DNA from: DATJKD01 sp963834855
GTDB taxonomy: Bacteria; Pseudomonadota; Gammaproteobacteria; Steroidobacterales; Steroidobacteraceae
Direction: 5' to 3'
DNA length: 64,000 bases
Assembly (NCBI GenBank): GCA_963834855.1
Contig: CAWIDH010000006.1
Location: 1 to 64,000 of the forward strand
Shown: in pieces, positions 51,172-60,777 of the stretch
Layout of the letters: every line of letters begins with the position of its first letter
Position numbering within the stretch: the first letter of the stretch is position 1
Made by a program: the position numbers and the translations under genes
Notes under the pieces: generated by a model
The model's input: the letters and a program-made list of their open reading frames with translations, nothing else
The model's database searches: none
Told to the model about the DNA's origin: nothing

Positions 51172-51246
51172 ACGGCAAACCCGTCGAAAGACGGGGACGC
51201 AAAGCCACCGGTCGTCGGGTGAGTCCCATGACAGCGGGGTTGCCAG
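51172..51246 (+). promoter_or_regulatory. Cyclic di-GMP riboswitch (GEMM-I), copy A
   Basis: All conserved parts of the GEMM-I aptamer are present: GGCAAACC at the 5' side of P1, a P2 hairpin capped by GAAA (51186-51189), the core GGACGCAAAGCC (51195-51206), a P3 hairpin beginning CCGGTC, and AGCGGGGTTGCC closing P1. The base before C in GGCAAA is G, the c-di-GMP-selective state (A would indicate cGAMP). The start codon of the next gene lies two bases beyond, so the ribosome site is formed by the aptamer's own 3' strand; control of translation is likely. No terminator is seen. Confidence 0.95.
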
Positions 51247-51247
51247 T

Positions 51248-51862
51248 ATGGAACGAATTTCGCGGCCTTCGGTACCGCGGCCGACGCAGCCGGGTGAGAG
51301 CCGGCGCGACAGGAATGACGCGGCGCACGCGCACGGGCCCGCGTGCGCGGGTCTCCCGACGTGGCTGCACGTGATCGCGCTCGCCGCGGCGGTGCTTGCG
51401 GGCCTGCTCGCGTTTCCGATCGCATCGAGCGGTGCGCCGGCGGCGGGCTCCGTTGCGCCGGACTTCGCGCTCAAGGACCTCGACGGCTCGAACCAGCGCC
51501 TGTCCGAGTTTCGCGGCGAGGTCGTCGTGCTGACCTTCTGGACGAGTGGGTGCGGGACGTGTCGCGAGACCCTGGCCGACCTGAAGGCGGTCGCGGCCGG
51601 CGACCCCGCCGATCGGCCGGTCGTGCTGTCGGTGAACATCGAAGGTGATCCGGATCGCGCCGCGTCGGTCGCGCGCTCGCTCGGGATCGGTTACCGCACG
51701 CTGCTCGACACGAAGCAGACGGTGGGACGCCTGTACGACGTGTCGCACCTGCCGCTCACGCTGCTGCTCGATCGGGCGGGCGTCGTGCGCGGCGCGTGGT
51801 CGCGCGACCGCGTGGCCACGGACGAACTCCTCGCAGGCATCAGGGAGCTGCAACGGCAATGA
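51248..51862 (+). CDS. Membrane-anchored TlpA-like redoxin
   Basis: 204 residues, ATG at 51248 directly after the riboswitch. A 38-residue charged N-terminus precedes one membrane helix (LHVIALAAAVLAGLLAFPIA), then a thioredoxin fold in the periplasm with WTSGCGTCRE (Cys102, Cys105), APDFALKDLDGSNQRL and YDVSHLPLTLLLD (cis-Pro). It may keep disulfides of the operon's periplasmic proteins in order, though these have few cysteines, so the partner is unclear. The stop overlaps the next start (ATGA). No counterpart follows the second riboswitch. Confidence 0.9.
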   Translation: MERISRPSVPRPTQPGESRRDRNDAAHAHGPACAGLPTWLHVIALAAAVLAGLLAFPIASSGAPAAGSVAPDFALKDLDGSNQRLSEFRGEVVVLTFWTSGCGTCRETLADLKAVAAGDPADRPVVLSVNIEGDPDRAASVARSLGIGYRTLLDTKQTVGRLYDVSHLPLTLLLDRAGVVRGAWSRDRVATDELLAGIRELQRQ

Positions 51863-52416
51863 CCCGTCGATCCATCAGGGCTGCGCTCCGCAGCGCCAAC
51901 GTCATCGCCGCGCTGGTGATCCTCGCGGTCTGGGCGGGCATCGCCCTCGCCGCCGAGCCGGCGGCGGAGTTCAAGAGCGTCGACCAGGACGTCCAGACAC
52001 TCAAGAAACAGCTCGTCGACCTGAACAAGGACCTGTTCAAGCTCGAGGAGGAGCTGCTGTATCCGGCCAGCACGCAGGTGGCCGTCTTCCTGTCGGTCGA
52101 CGTGGGGACATTCTTCGGTCTGGACTCCGTCACGCTCAAGCTCGATGACAAGGAGGTCGCCAACTACCTCTACACCGAGCGCGAAGTGCAGGCTCTGCAC
52201 CGCGGCGGCGTGCAGCGCCTCTACCTCGGAAATCTAAAGGCGGGCGGACATGAGCTGGTGGCCTTCTTCACCGGCAAGGGTCCGCACGAGCGCGACTACC
52301 GCCGCGGCACGACGCTGCGGATCGACAAGGAGGTAGGCGCGAAATACGTCGAGCTCAAGATCAGCGACCGAGTGGCTTCGCTGCAGCCAGAGTTCGTAGT
52401 CAAGGTCTGGGAGTAG
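51859..52416 (+). CDS. Exported coiled-coil/beta protein of a c-di-GMP-controlled operon, copy A
   Basis: 185 residues. Signal peptide or anchor (VIAALVILAVWAGIALAAEP), a short coiled coil (DQDVQTLKKQLVDLNKDLFK), then a beta-rich domain with LEEELLYPASTQVAVFLSVD, NYLYTEREVQALHRGGVQRL and LGNLKAGGHELVAFF. The product at 61166-61696 is a clear paralogue with the same order and the same LLYP.NTQVAVF and GGVQR motifs. I do not recognise a described family. Being the first shared gene after each riboswitch, it is likely a core periplasmic part of the machine, perhaps bridging the TPR proteins. Confidence 0.82.
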   Translation: MTRRSIRAALRSANVIAALVILAVWAGIALAAEPAAEFKSVDQDVQTLKKQLVDLNKDLFKLEEELLYPASTQVAVFLSVDVGTFFGLDSVTLKLDDKEVANYLYTEREVQALHRGGVQRLYLGNLKAGGHELVAFFTGKGPHERDYRRGTTLRIDKEVGAKYVELKISDRVASLQPEFVVKVWE

Positions 52417-52453
52417 CGCGCCGCTGCGCGGCGCGCCTGCTCGAAGCCGGGAC

Positions 52454-54328
52454 ATGCGACCAGCGGCCACACTGAGGGTCACGGCATTTGCCACGGCGCT
52501 CACGGTCCTTGCAGCGCCGGCAGGCGCCGCAAAGGAGCCGCCGGCGGCCCAGCCGGGCCCGGTGCGCGACCTGCACTACGGCGACGTGCTGTTCCATTTC
52601 TACCAGGACGATTACTTCGACGCGGTCGTGCGTCTCGAGGCTTCGAGGGACTTCGGCCGGCTGCCACATCACGCGGGCGAAGCCGAACTGCTCGCCGGCG
52701 GGATGTACCTGTCCCTCGGTCTGCACGCCGAGGCGAACCGGATCTTCAATCGACTCCTGGCGGGACCCGTTCCGCAGGCGGCACGTGACCGGGCGCACTT
52801 CTACCTCGCGCGCATTGGCTACCAGCGCGGGTACTACGACGAGGCGGCCGCGAACCTGCGCCGCATCGAGGGCAGCCTGCCGGGCGATCTCGAGTCGGAG
52901 CGAAGGCTGCTCGCCTCCAACGTGCTGATGTCGCTCGGCCGCTTCGACCAGGCGGGGACGGCGCTCGCGGGCTGGGACGACGGCTCCGCGTGGTCGAACT
53001 ATGCGCGTTTCAACCTGGGCGTGGCGCTGATTCGCTCGGGGGCGCCCGCCAGCGGCAAGCCGCTGCTCGAGGCCGTGGGTGCCGCGCCCGCGTTTACTGA
53101 AGAGGAGCGGTCGCTTCGCGACCGCGCCAACCTCGCGCTCGGATTCCTCCTGCTCCAGGAACGTGCCGGCGAGCAGGCAGTCGCCGTGCTGAACCGCGTG
53201 CGACTCGACGGTCCGTTCACGAACCGGGCGCTCCTTGGCCTGGGCTGGGCCGAGTCCGATGCGGGGCGCGCCGAGCGCGCGCTCGTGCCCTGGCTCGAGC
53301 TGCGCGGGCGCCCGCTGCTCGACTCCGCCGTGCAGGAGTCGTTCCTCGCCGTGCCGTACGCCTACGCACAGCTCGCCTCGAGCGGGGAGGCGGCTACGCG
53401 GTATCGCCAGGCCGTCCAGGCCTTTGCCAACGAAGGCCGACGCATCGATGATTCGATACGTGCGATCCGCCGTGGCGGGTTCCTGGATTCGATACTGGCG
53501 GCGGCCCCGCGCGACGGCGATGCCGGCTGGTTCTGGCAGCTCTCGCAAGTGCCGGACGCGCCTCACACCCGCTATGTCTACCACCTGCTCGCCTCGCACG
53601 AGTTCCAGGAAGGCCTCAAGAACTACCGCGACCTGCGCATCATGCAGGTCAATCTCGAGCGCTGGCATCAATCGCTCGCGTCCTTCGACGACATGATCAC
53701 CGCGCGCGAGCGCGCGACCGCGGAACGCGAGCCGCGGAAGCAGGACATGCTGGCGAGCGTCGACGTCGAAGCCCTTGCCGGCCAGCAGGGAGCCGCCGTG
53801 GCCCGGCTCGACGCGATCGCCGCGGCACGCGACGTCGCCGGGCTCGCCACCGAAACGGAAGGCCGGCAATGGCAGGAGCTCGAGGCGATCGATCGGAGGC
53901 TGGCCGCGCTGCCCCCGGGACCGCAGCAGGAGGCGATCGCCGAGCGTGTCCGCATCCTGCGCGGGAGCCTGCTCTGGCAGATGGATGCCGGATACAAGCA
54001 GCGGCTGCAGCAGACCAGGCACAGCCTCGACGAGGTGGCCAGGTTGGTCGCAGAGGCGCGCGGGCGGGTCGGGCGGGCGCATGAGGCGAGTGACGGCGCG
54101 CGGCTCGACACCGCAGGTTTTTCCGCCAGGATCGGGGAGCTGCGCAGCCGGATCGCCGATATCGCGCCGCGGATCGAGGCGGCGACGATTCGCCAGGAGA
54201 CCGTGCTGGCGGAGCTCGCCGTCGCCGAGCTCGAGGCGCAGAAGAAGCGGCTGGCGTCCTATGCGACCCAGGCGCAGTTCGCGCTGGCGTCGATCTATGA
54301 CAGCGCGACCGCGAGGAGCAAGCCGTGA
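52454..54328 (+). CDS. Large periplasmic TPR/coiled-coil protein, copy A
   Basis: 624 residues, ATG at 52454, signal peptide ending APAGAAKEP. Begins DLHYGDVLFHFYQDDYFDAV, then TPR-like helices (FNLGVALIRSGAPASGKPLL; RALLGLGWAESDAGRAERAL), and a C-terminal long-helix region with heptads (LEAIDRRLAALPPGPQQEAI; ELEAQKKRLASYATQAQFAL). Paralogous to the product at 61697-63629, which shares DLYFGEALFHADQGHYFDAL, NRVRL/DRVRLEGPFSNQALL and the YxxQAxFAxAxxYD end. Relatives have been called putative TonB-system components. Likely a scaffold between inner-membrane motor and outer membrane. Overlaps the next gene by four bases. Confidence 0.85.
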   Translation: MRPAATLRVTAFATALTVLAAPAGAAKEPPAAQPGPVRDLHYGDVLFHFYQDDYFDAVVRLEASRDFGRLPHHAGEAELLAGGMYLSLGLHAEANRIFNRLLAGPVPQAARDRAHFYLARIGYQRGYYDEAAANLRRIEGSLPGDLESERRLLASNVLMSLGRFDQAGTALAGWDDGSAWSNYARFNLGVALIRSGAPASGKPLLEAVGAAPAFTEEERSLRDRANLALGFLLLQERAGEQAVAVLNRVRLDGPFTNRALLGLGWAESDAGRAERALVPWLELRGRPLLDSAVQESFLAVPYAYAQLASSGEAATRYRQAVQAFANEGRRIDDSIRAIRRGGFLDSILAAAPRDGDAGWFWQLSQVPDAPHTRYVYHLLASHEFQEGLKNYRDLRIMQVNLERWHQSLASFDDMITARERATAEREPRKQDMLASVDVEALAGQQGAAVARLDAIAAARDVAGLATETEGRQWQELEAIDRRLAALPPGPQQEAIAERVRILRGSLLWQMDAGYKQRLQQTRHSLDEVARLVAEARGRVGRAHEASDGARLDTAGFSARIGELRSRIADIAPRIEAATIRQETVLAELAVAELEAQKKRLASYATQAQFALASIYDSATARSKP

Positions 54329-57300
54329 GGCGAAGCGTCCTGGTCGCGGTCGTCGCGGGCGTGGCGTTCGGCGCGGCGCCTGCGTTCGCGAAGAAAAAGG
54401 TCAAGGAGCCGCCGACGCTGGCCGAGCTCGGGGAACGCAGTGTCGAGGTCGCGCAGTCCGAACCGGTGGCGGCGAACGCCGAGCTCGCGGCCGACACCTA
54501 TCGCGAGTTTCTGCAGATCCAGGGTGCAGACCCGCGAATGCGGGCACAGGCGTTGCGGCGACTGGGCGATCTGCGCCTCGCTGCAGCCGACGCCCTGCGC
54601 GCACAGGACGAGGGCTCCGCCGGCGCCGTCACAGTCGGGCGTGAAGCAATCGAGGCCTACCAGCGGCTGCTCGCGGAATACCCCGAGCACGCGGCGGACG
54701 GCGTCGTGCTTTACCAGCTTGCCCGGGCCTGGGACGGCGTCGGCGAACCAGACCAGGCGCTCGGCACCCTCGATCGACTCGTGAAGGACTACCCCGGTAG
54801 CGAGTACTTCGAAGAGGCGCAGTTCCGGCGCGGCGAGATCTTCTTCAGCGCGAAGCGGTACCACGACGCGGAGCAGGCCTACGCGTCGGTGCTCGGTCGC
54901 CGCTCCGATTCGCAATTCGCGGTGCAGGCGCTCTACAAGCACGGCTGGTCGCTGTTCAAGCAGACCCGCGAAGCCGAGGCTTCGACGTCGTTTCTCCGCC
55001 TGCTCGATCGGTTGCTCGTCCACGACGGCCGCCTGCGGCCCGCGGACGCACTGTCGCGGGCGGAAGCGGAGCTGGTGGACGACACGACGCGCGCGCTCAG
55101 CATCGGGTTCGCGAGCGCCGACGGCGTCGACACCTTGCAAGAAGCGCTCGAACGCCGTGGTCCGGCGGCATACGAATCCCGACTCTATGCGGCGCTCGGC
55201 GATCTGTACCTCGAGAAGGAGCGCTACCAGGACGCGGCCGCGGCGTACCGCTCCTATGCCAAGCGGCAGCCCATGGACGTCGAGGCGCCGTTGCTGCTGG
55301 TGCGCGCGACCGAGGCTTATGCACGCGGCGGCTTCACCGCGCTGGTGCTGGACGGCAAGCGCGAACTGGTCGCCGGCTATGGCCCGAAGAGCGCGTTCTG
55401 GCAGGCGAACCGCGCGAACCTCGACCCTCGAGTGAGCGCCGCGGTGCGTGCGAACCTGCTCGACCTCGCGCGCCACCACCACGCGCTCGCGCAGGCGGGC
55501 GGCTCGACCGAAGACCGCAACGCCGCGGTGCGCTGGTACCAGGACTTCCTCGCCGGCTTCGACGATTCGCCCGAAGCGCCGGCGACGCGGCTGCTGCTCG
55601 CCGACCTGCTGTTCGAGGGACAGCGCTACGCGGAGGCCGCGGCGGAGTACGAGTGGGCGGCGTACGGCTACGCCGCCAATCCCGGCGCGGCGCGCGCGGG
55701 CTACGCCGCGCTCGTCGCCTACGAGAAGGCGGAACCCGGGATGTCCGTGGAAGGCCGCGCGGCCTGGCAGGCGAAGGCGGTCGACTCCGCGATCCGTTAC
55801 GCGGACACCTTCCCCACCGAGCCGCAGGTGCCCGCGGTGCTGACCCGGACGGCGCGGAGCCTCTTCGACGGCGGCGACCGCGTCCGCGCCGAATCGGTCG
55901 CGCAGCGGATCCTGGCGCTCGGGCCACGCGCCGAGCCCGCGCAGCAGCGGGTTGCGTGGACCGTGCTCGCGCACACCTGGTTCGACGGCGCGCGCTACGC
56001 GGAGGCGGAGCGCGCGTTCCGCGAGCTCGACGCGCGTATCCCGCCCGGCGATCCGGAGCGCGCCGAGGTCCGCGAGCGGCTGGCCGCGTCGGTTTACCGC
56101 CAGGCCGAGGCCCGCCAGGCGGCGGGCGACGTCGAAGGCGCGATCAACGAGTTCCTGCGCGTCGCGAGCGTCGTGCCCGACTCCACGATCCGCGCGAAGG
56201 CCGAGTTCGACGCGGCGACCCTGCTGCTCAACGCCCAGCAATGGGAGCGCGCCGCGCAGGTGCTCGAGACCTTCCGCGCCGGCCATCCGCAGCACGAGCT
56301 CGCGTCCGACGCGACGCGCAAGCTCGCGGTCGCCTATCTCGAGGCCGGGCGCACGCAGCAGGCCGCGATCGAGCTCGAGCGCGTCGCGGGGCGCGACGGC
56401 GAGGACGGCGAGATCCGCCGGACCGCGCTCTGGCAGGCGGCGGAGCTCTACGCCGGGGCCAGCGACCGCGCGGCCGCGGCGCGCGCGTATGCGGCGTACG
56501 TCGAGCGTTACCCGGCGCCGTACGCGGCTGCGATCGATGCGCGGCAGGCGCTCGCCGACCTGGCCCGCGACTCCGGGGATGCGGCCGGACGCCGGCGCTG
56601 GCTCGAGGAGCTGGTCACGGCCGACGCGGCCGCCGGCGCCCAGCGCACCGATCGCAGCCGCCATCTCGCCGCGCACGGCGCGCTCGAGCTCGCGCGGCCG
56701 CACGACGATCTCGCGCGCGCGATCAGGCTGACCGTCCCGCTGGATCGCTCGCTGCTCGCGAAGAAGACCGCAACCGAACAGGCGCTCGCCGGTTATTCAC
56801 GTGCTTCGCAGTACGGGATCGGCGAGGTCACGACCGCGGCGGGTTGGGCGATGGCCGACCTGTATCGCGATCTCGGCAAGTCGCTGCTCGACTCCGAGCG
56901 GCCGCCGGGTCTCTCGCCGGATGAGCGCGAGGCCTACGACGTGCTGCTCGAGGAACAGGCGTTCCCGTTCGAGGAAAAGGCGATCGAGATCCACGAGAGC
57001 AACGCGCGGCGCGCGGCGGACGGCGTATTACGACGAATGGGTGCGCAAGAGCTACGCGGCGCTCGCGCAGCTGAAGCCCGCGCGTTACGCACGCACGGAG
57101 CTCGATCCCGAATCGGCCGCACCGACGGTTCCCGATGCTGCCGCGTCCGCCGCAGGGAACCCGGTGCCGCCGGACGTCGCGGCGCAGCTCGAAGTGGCAC
57201 GCGCGTCGCTCGCGGCCGGCCGTGACGAGGAGGCCGTCGGAGAGCTCAATGCGGCCCTGGGCCAGTACTCGGCGAGTGCCGAGGGACACAACCGGCTCGG

Positions 57301-57565
57301 TATCGCGTACCGGCGGCTCGGGCGGATGGCCGAGGCCCGGGGCGCCTACGAGCGCGCGATCGCGGCGGACCCGTCGATGCCGGCGCCGCACCGCAATCTC
57401 GCGGTGCTGCTCGACCTGTACCTCGCGCAGCCAGCCGCCGCGCTCGAGCGGTACGAGCAATACCAGCGGCTGGCCGGCGGTGCCGATCCGGAAGCGGCCG
57501 CGTGGCTCGCGGAGCTGCGCACCCGGATGAACCAGACTCAACGTACCGCGGAGGCGCAGCGATGA
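54325..57565 (+). CDS. Very large periplasmic TPR protein (one frameshift)
   Basis: About 1080 residues after mending. GTG at 54325 overlapping the previous stop; signal peptide MRRSVLVAVVAGVAFGAAPA. Dozens of TPR/Sel1-like helices occupy the protein (DTYREFLQIQGADPRMRAQA; GEIFFSAKRYHDAEQAYASV; YASLxERY-like AYAAYVERYPAPYAAAID). Near 57027 the frame shifts from ARRAADGVL to one with AYYDEWVRKSYAALAQLKPARY, and ends in typical TPRs (HNRLGIAYRRLGRMAEARGA) at 57565. It resembles the GltE/AglT and AgmT-U class of TPR proteins only in being TPR arrays beside a proton channel. The gene starting at 63626 is its shorter lipoprotein relative. Confidence 0.85.
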
Positions 57566-58077
57566 GCGCGACCCGCGCACCAGGCACCGTGCTGCGCGCC
57601 ATCGTGTGGCTGCTCGTCGTGCCCGCATTTGCGCTCGGCGTCGTGTGCGCAGCCGAGCCCGCTCCGCCCACCGCCCCGGTCGCGCCCGACGACACACCCG
57701 CCGCGACGCCGCCGGACGGGGGGCAACCGGTCGCGGCGAGCGTCGCCACCGCGTCCACCGACCGGGCCATGGATCACCTGAGGCTCGATTCGACCGCGAT
57801 CACCGGCAACCGCGAGCTGCCCAAGGTGATGAGCATCGTCCCGTGGAAGGCCGGGGAACCCCCGGAAGGCCCCGACCGCCCGATGGGCAGCCTGATCGAG
57901 GAGCTGCTCGCGCCGCTGGATCGTGCCGAATTCCGGAGGGAGATCACGTATTACCGCGACCTGACGTCGCAGAGTAGTGCCAGTGACGCGCAGGCCGCCG
58001 GTCCGCCGGCGGCCGCCGTCATGCCCGAGCGCCACCGGTCCCACCCGTCCAGCCCACCTGGAGCGTCCATCCCATGA
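57562..58077 (+). CDS. Small exported or anchored protein of the motor operon
   Basis: 171 residues, ATG at 57562 overlapping the previous stop (ATGA). A hydrophobic segment (LRAIVWLLVVPAFALGVVCA) acts as a signal peptide or anchor; a Pro/Ala-rich linker follows, then a conserved-looking block MDHLRLDSTAITGNRELPKV and SLIEELLAPLDRAEFRREIT, ending in a Pro/Ser tail. I recognise no family. Its place between the giant TPR protein and the proton channel, with overlaps on both sides, suggests it links the two. No paralogue is seen in the window. Confidence 0.75.
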   Translation: MSATRAPGTVLRAIVWLLVVPAFALGVVCAAEPAPPTAPVAPDDTPAATPPDGGQPVAASVATASTDRAMDHLRLDSTAITGNRELPKVMSIVPWKAGEPPEGPDRPMGSLIEELLAPLDRAEFRREITYYRDLTSQSSASDAQAAGPPAAAVMPERHRSHPSSPPGASIP

Positions 58078-58796
58078 ATTCCTTCGACATGATCGTCAAC
58101 TTCTTCAAGCAGGGCGGGGCGTTCCTGTACCCGATCGCGGCGGTGTTCGCGCTCGGCATCGGCGTCGCCATCGAGCGGTTCATCTATCTCACCCTCGTGG
58201 CCCGCGGCAATCGTCGCCTGTGGTCGCAGCTCGCGCCGCAGATCCAGGCAGGCAACTACCGCAAGGCGATGGAAATCGCCGACCGCACCGGTTCCGCGCT
58301 GTCGACGATCATGAAGTACGGCATCTCGCGCATGGCGACCGCGCAGCGCCACGAGGACATCGAGCGGGCCATGGGCGAGAGCCTGATCGAGGTCGTGCAG
58401 CGGATCGAGAAGCGAACGAATCATCTCGCGTCGCTCGCGAACATCGGCATGCTGATGGGCCTGTTCGGCACCGTGGTCGGCCTGATCAGCGCGTTCGCCG
58501 CGGTCGCGAATGTCAACCCGGCGGAGCGCACGAGCCTGCTGTCGGCGAGCATCTCGGTCGCGATGAACAACACCGCGCTCGGCCTCGGGCTTGCGATCTC
58601 GCTGCTGCTCGCGCACATGTACCTCGAGAGCAGGACCACCGCGCTCGTGAACGGCCTCGAGATGGCGGCGATGAAGTTCCTGAACTCGGTAGCGGAGCGT
58701 CGCAGCGCGTCGCAGCAGCCGCTGACGCCCGGCCAGGTCGCGACGCAGCTCGGCGCGCCGGCCGGCCACGCGCCGCGCGCGGCCCACCGCGCATGA
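58074..58796 (+). CDS. MotA/TolQ/ExbB-family proton channel
   Basis: 240 residues, ATG at 58074. Three membrane helices: residues ~15-38, the channel helix with LMGLFGTVVGL (127-137), and NTALGLGLAI (166-175). The last two motifs line the proton path in ExbB, TolQ and MotA. With two ExbD-type proteins it forms an inner-membrane complex that converts proton-motive force into motion or force across the envelope. Start overlaps the previous stop and the stop overlaps the next start, so fixed stoichiometry by coupling is likely. It could equally be named AglR-like or ExbB-like; the downstream partner favours neither TolA nor classic TonB. Confidence 0.95.
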   Translation: MNSFDMIVNFFKQGGAFLYPIAAVFALGIGVAIERFIYLTLVARGNRRLWSQLAPQIQAGNYRKAMEIADRTGSALSTIMKYGISRMATAQRHEDIERAMGESLIEVVQRIEKRTNHLASLANIGMLMGLFGTVVGLISAFAAVANVNPAERTSLLSASISVAMNNTALGLGLAISLLLAHMYLESRTTALVNGLEMAAMKFLNSVAERRSASQQPLTPGQVATQLGAPAGHAPRAAHRA

Positions 58797-59305
58797 AATC
58801 GTCGTCGCCGTTCGCGTACGGCCTGCTGCGCAACCACGCGCGGCATCAAGGCCGCCGGGACCTCACGATCATCCCGATGCTTGACGTGATGGTGATCCTC
58901 GCGTTCTTCCTCATCTTCACCGCGGTGTTCTCGCGGACCAGCATTCTCGAGCTGCATCTTCCGGGCCCGAACCTGCCGTCCGAGGCCACGCCCCGGACGC
59001 TCGAGCTCGAGGTGATCCTGCGCCGCGCGGGCCTCCAGGTCGCCGACCGCAACGTCGGCGTGCTGCAGACGATCCCGGCGACCACGGCGGGGCAGGACGT
59101 CGTGCAGCTTTCGCAGTACCTCGAGCAGGTGAAGAGCCGCTTCCCGGACATGGCGCATGCGACGCTGCTGGTCGCAAACGACGTCGACTACGACACGATC
59201 GTCCAGGTCATGGACGCGGTCAGCGTCCGCCAGCGCATGGACGGTCGCAGGCTCGTGCGCACCGAGCTCTTCCCGCAGATCGCGCTCGGGGACGCGCCCA
59301 CGTGA
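58793..59305 (+). CDS. ExbD/TolR-family protein, first
   Basis: 170 residues, ATG at 58793. One N-terminal membrane helix with the proton-accepting aspartate Asp31 in IIPMLDVMVILAFFLIFTAV, then a periplasmic ExbD/TolR domain (TLELEVILRRAGLQVADRNV; HATLLVANDVDYDTIVQVMD). Partner of the proton channel upstream. Two ExbD-type genes in a row also occur in the Agl motor (AglQ/AglS with AglR). Confidence 0.93.
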   Translation: MKSSSPFAYGLLRNHARHQGRRDLTIIPMLDVMVILAFFLIFTAVFSRTSILELHLPGPNLPSEATPRTLELEVILRRAGLQVADRNVGVLQTIPATTAGQDVVQLSQYLEQVKSRFPDMAHATLLVANDVDYDTIVQVMDAVSVRQRMDGRRLVRTELFPQIALGDAPT

Positions 59306-59808
59306 TCCGCGCCGGCCTTCTGCGCGATGCGCGGCACGGGAAGGTCGGCGGCGGCCACGGGCCGCTCATGCTCGTGCCGATGATCGACATCCTCACGATC
59401 CTCGTCGTCTACCTGCTCGTGCACGCGGCCGACGCCGAGCTGCTCGCGAACCCGCGCAACGTCACGATGCCGATGTCCGTGTCGGAGCTGAAGCCCCGCG
59501 ATGCGACCGTGATCACCGTCGCCCGGGACATGCTGTACGTCAACGGCGAGGAGGTCGTCTCCGTGGCCGAGGTCGCCGCGAGCTCGGAGCCCGTCGTCGA
59601 GTCACTGCGCGTGAAGCTGCGCAAGCAGGCCAGGAGCCTGCTGGGTGCCGGGGCGGAGGAGCGCGAGATCACCGTGATCGCCGACAAGTCGCTGCTGTAC
59701 CCGGTGCTGCGACGGATCGTCGCAAGCTGCGCGGCGGCGGAGTACACCAAGGTGTCGCTCGCCGTCGTCGAGCGCGAGCAGGCGCTCGCGCGCCTGCCGG
59801 GCGCCTGA
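59302..59808 (+). CDS. ExbD/TolR-family protein, second
   Basis: 168 residues, GTG at 59302 overlapping the previous stop. Membrane helix with Asp29 in LMLVPMIDILTILVVYLLVH; the periplasmic part has MLYVNGEEVVSVAEV and EITVIADKSLLYPVLRRIVA. It is clearly distinct from the first ExbD-type protein, so the channel may contain a mixed dimer. Confidence 0.93.
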   Translation: MIRAGLLRDARHGKVGGGHGPLMLVPMIDILTILVVYLLVHAADAELLANPRNVTMPMSVSELKPRDATVITVARDMLYVNGEEVVSVAEVAASSEPVVESLRVKLRKQARSLLGAGAEEREITVIADKSLLYPVLRRIVASCAAAEYTKVSLAVVEREQALARLPGA

Positions 59809-59819
59809 GAGGACGACGC

Positions 59820-60770
59820 ATGTCCGCCGTCGCGCTGTATCGCGACTACGAGCTGCCCTGGACGCCGTCCGAGGAAGAGCAGCGGCGGCTGCGGCGCGTG
59901 CTGGGCGCGGTGCTCGGGCTCTTCATCGCGTTCGGCGTGATCATTCCGTTCCTGCCCGAGCCGCCGAAGAGCGCGGTACCGCCAGTCGTGCCGGAACGGG
60001 TCGTCGAGTTCCTCCTCGAGCGACCCAAGCCCAAACCCAAGCCGCCGCCGCCCAAGGTCGAGACGCCGAAACCGGTCGAGTTGCCAAAGCCCGAGACGCC
60101 GGTCGTGAAGCCGCCACCCGAGCCGAAGCCGCAGCCGAGGCCGGATCCGAAGCCAAGGCCGGACCCGAAACAGAAGGCGGCGAGCAGCGGCCTGCTGGCA
60201 ATGTCGCAGCAGCTGGCGGAGCTTCGCCAGCTCGACGTCAACACGAAACCCGACCCGCAGGCGCGCAACGCCGGCCCCGGCGAGAAGACCCGCGTGGACC
60301 GTGCGCTGCTCACTGCCAGGGTGGGCGAGGGCAGCGGCGGAATCGCGGTGTCTGCGGTGAGCAGCGGGTTCGGTGGCGGTGCGACGGGTCTCAAGGGGCA
60401 CGATACCGCGACGGTCGCGGCGCCTCCCTCGGCCGCGCCGGCCGCGAACGAGGTCGAGCGCAGCGGCCGCAGCACGAAGGCTTCGCGAACTCGCGAGGAG
60501 ATCGAGCTGGTCTTCGACAGGAACAAGTCGGCGATCTACGCGCTCTACAGCCGGGCGCTGCGCGACAAGCCGGCGCTGCAGGGGAAGGTCGTGCTGGAGG
60601 TGACGATCGCGCCCTCTGGCGAGGTGACGGACTGCCGGGTGGTGTCGAGCGAGCTCGCCGACCCGGAGCTCGAGCGCAAGCTCGTCGCGCGCGTGCGGAT
60701 GTTCCGCTTCGAGGCGCGCGACGTCGCGGTCATGACGACGACCAAGCCGATCGAGTTCTTCCCGGCCTAG
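59820..60770 (+). CDS. TonB/AgmX-like energy-transducing protein
   Basis: 316 residues, ATG at 59820 with GAGAGGA upstream. A short cytosolic N-terminus, one membrane helix (about 26-45), a long Pro/Lys stretch (about 47-118; KPKPKPPPPK, PEPKPQPRPDPKPRP) able to span the periplasm, a Gly/Ser-rich middle, and a C-terminal domain of ~95 residues (IELVFDRNKSAIYALYSRAL; GKVVLEVTIAPSGEVTDCRV) of the AgmX/PglI C-terminal type. This layout equals TonB, but the end domain is the one found in the gliding/secretion protein AgmX, which couples the motor to periplasmic or outer-membrane partners. Last gene of operon A. Confidence 0.92.
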   Translation: MSAVALYRDYELPWTPSEEEQRRLRRVLGAVLGLFIAFGVIIPFLPEPPKSAVPPVVPERVVEFLLERPKPKPKPPPPKVETPKPVELPKPETPVVKPPPEPKPQPRPDPKPRPDPKQKAASSGLLAMSQQLAELRQLDVNTKPDPQARNAGPGEKTRVDRALLTARVGEGSGGIAVSAVSSGFGGGATGLKGHDTATVAAPPSAAPAANEVERSGRSTKASRTREEIELVFDRNKSAIYALYSRALRDKPALQGKVVLEVTIAPSGEVTDCRVVSSELADPELERKLVARVRMFRFEARDVAVMTTTKPIEFFPA

Positions 60771-60777
60771 GAATATG

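Noticed and set aside
54295..56703. 802-codon minus-strand frame
   Set aside because: Shadow of the giant TPR gene in the motor operon.
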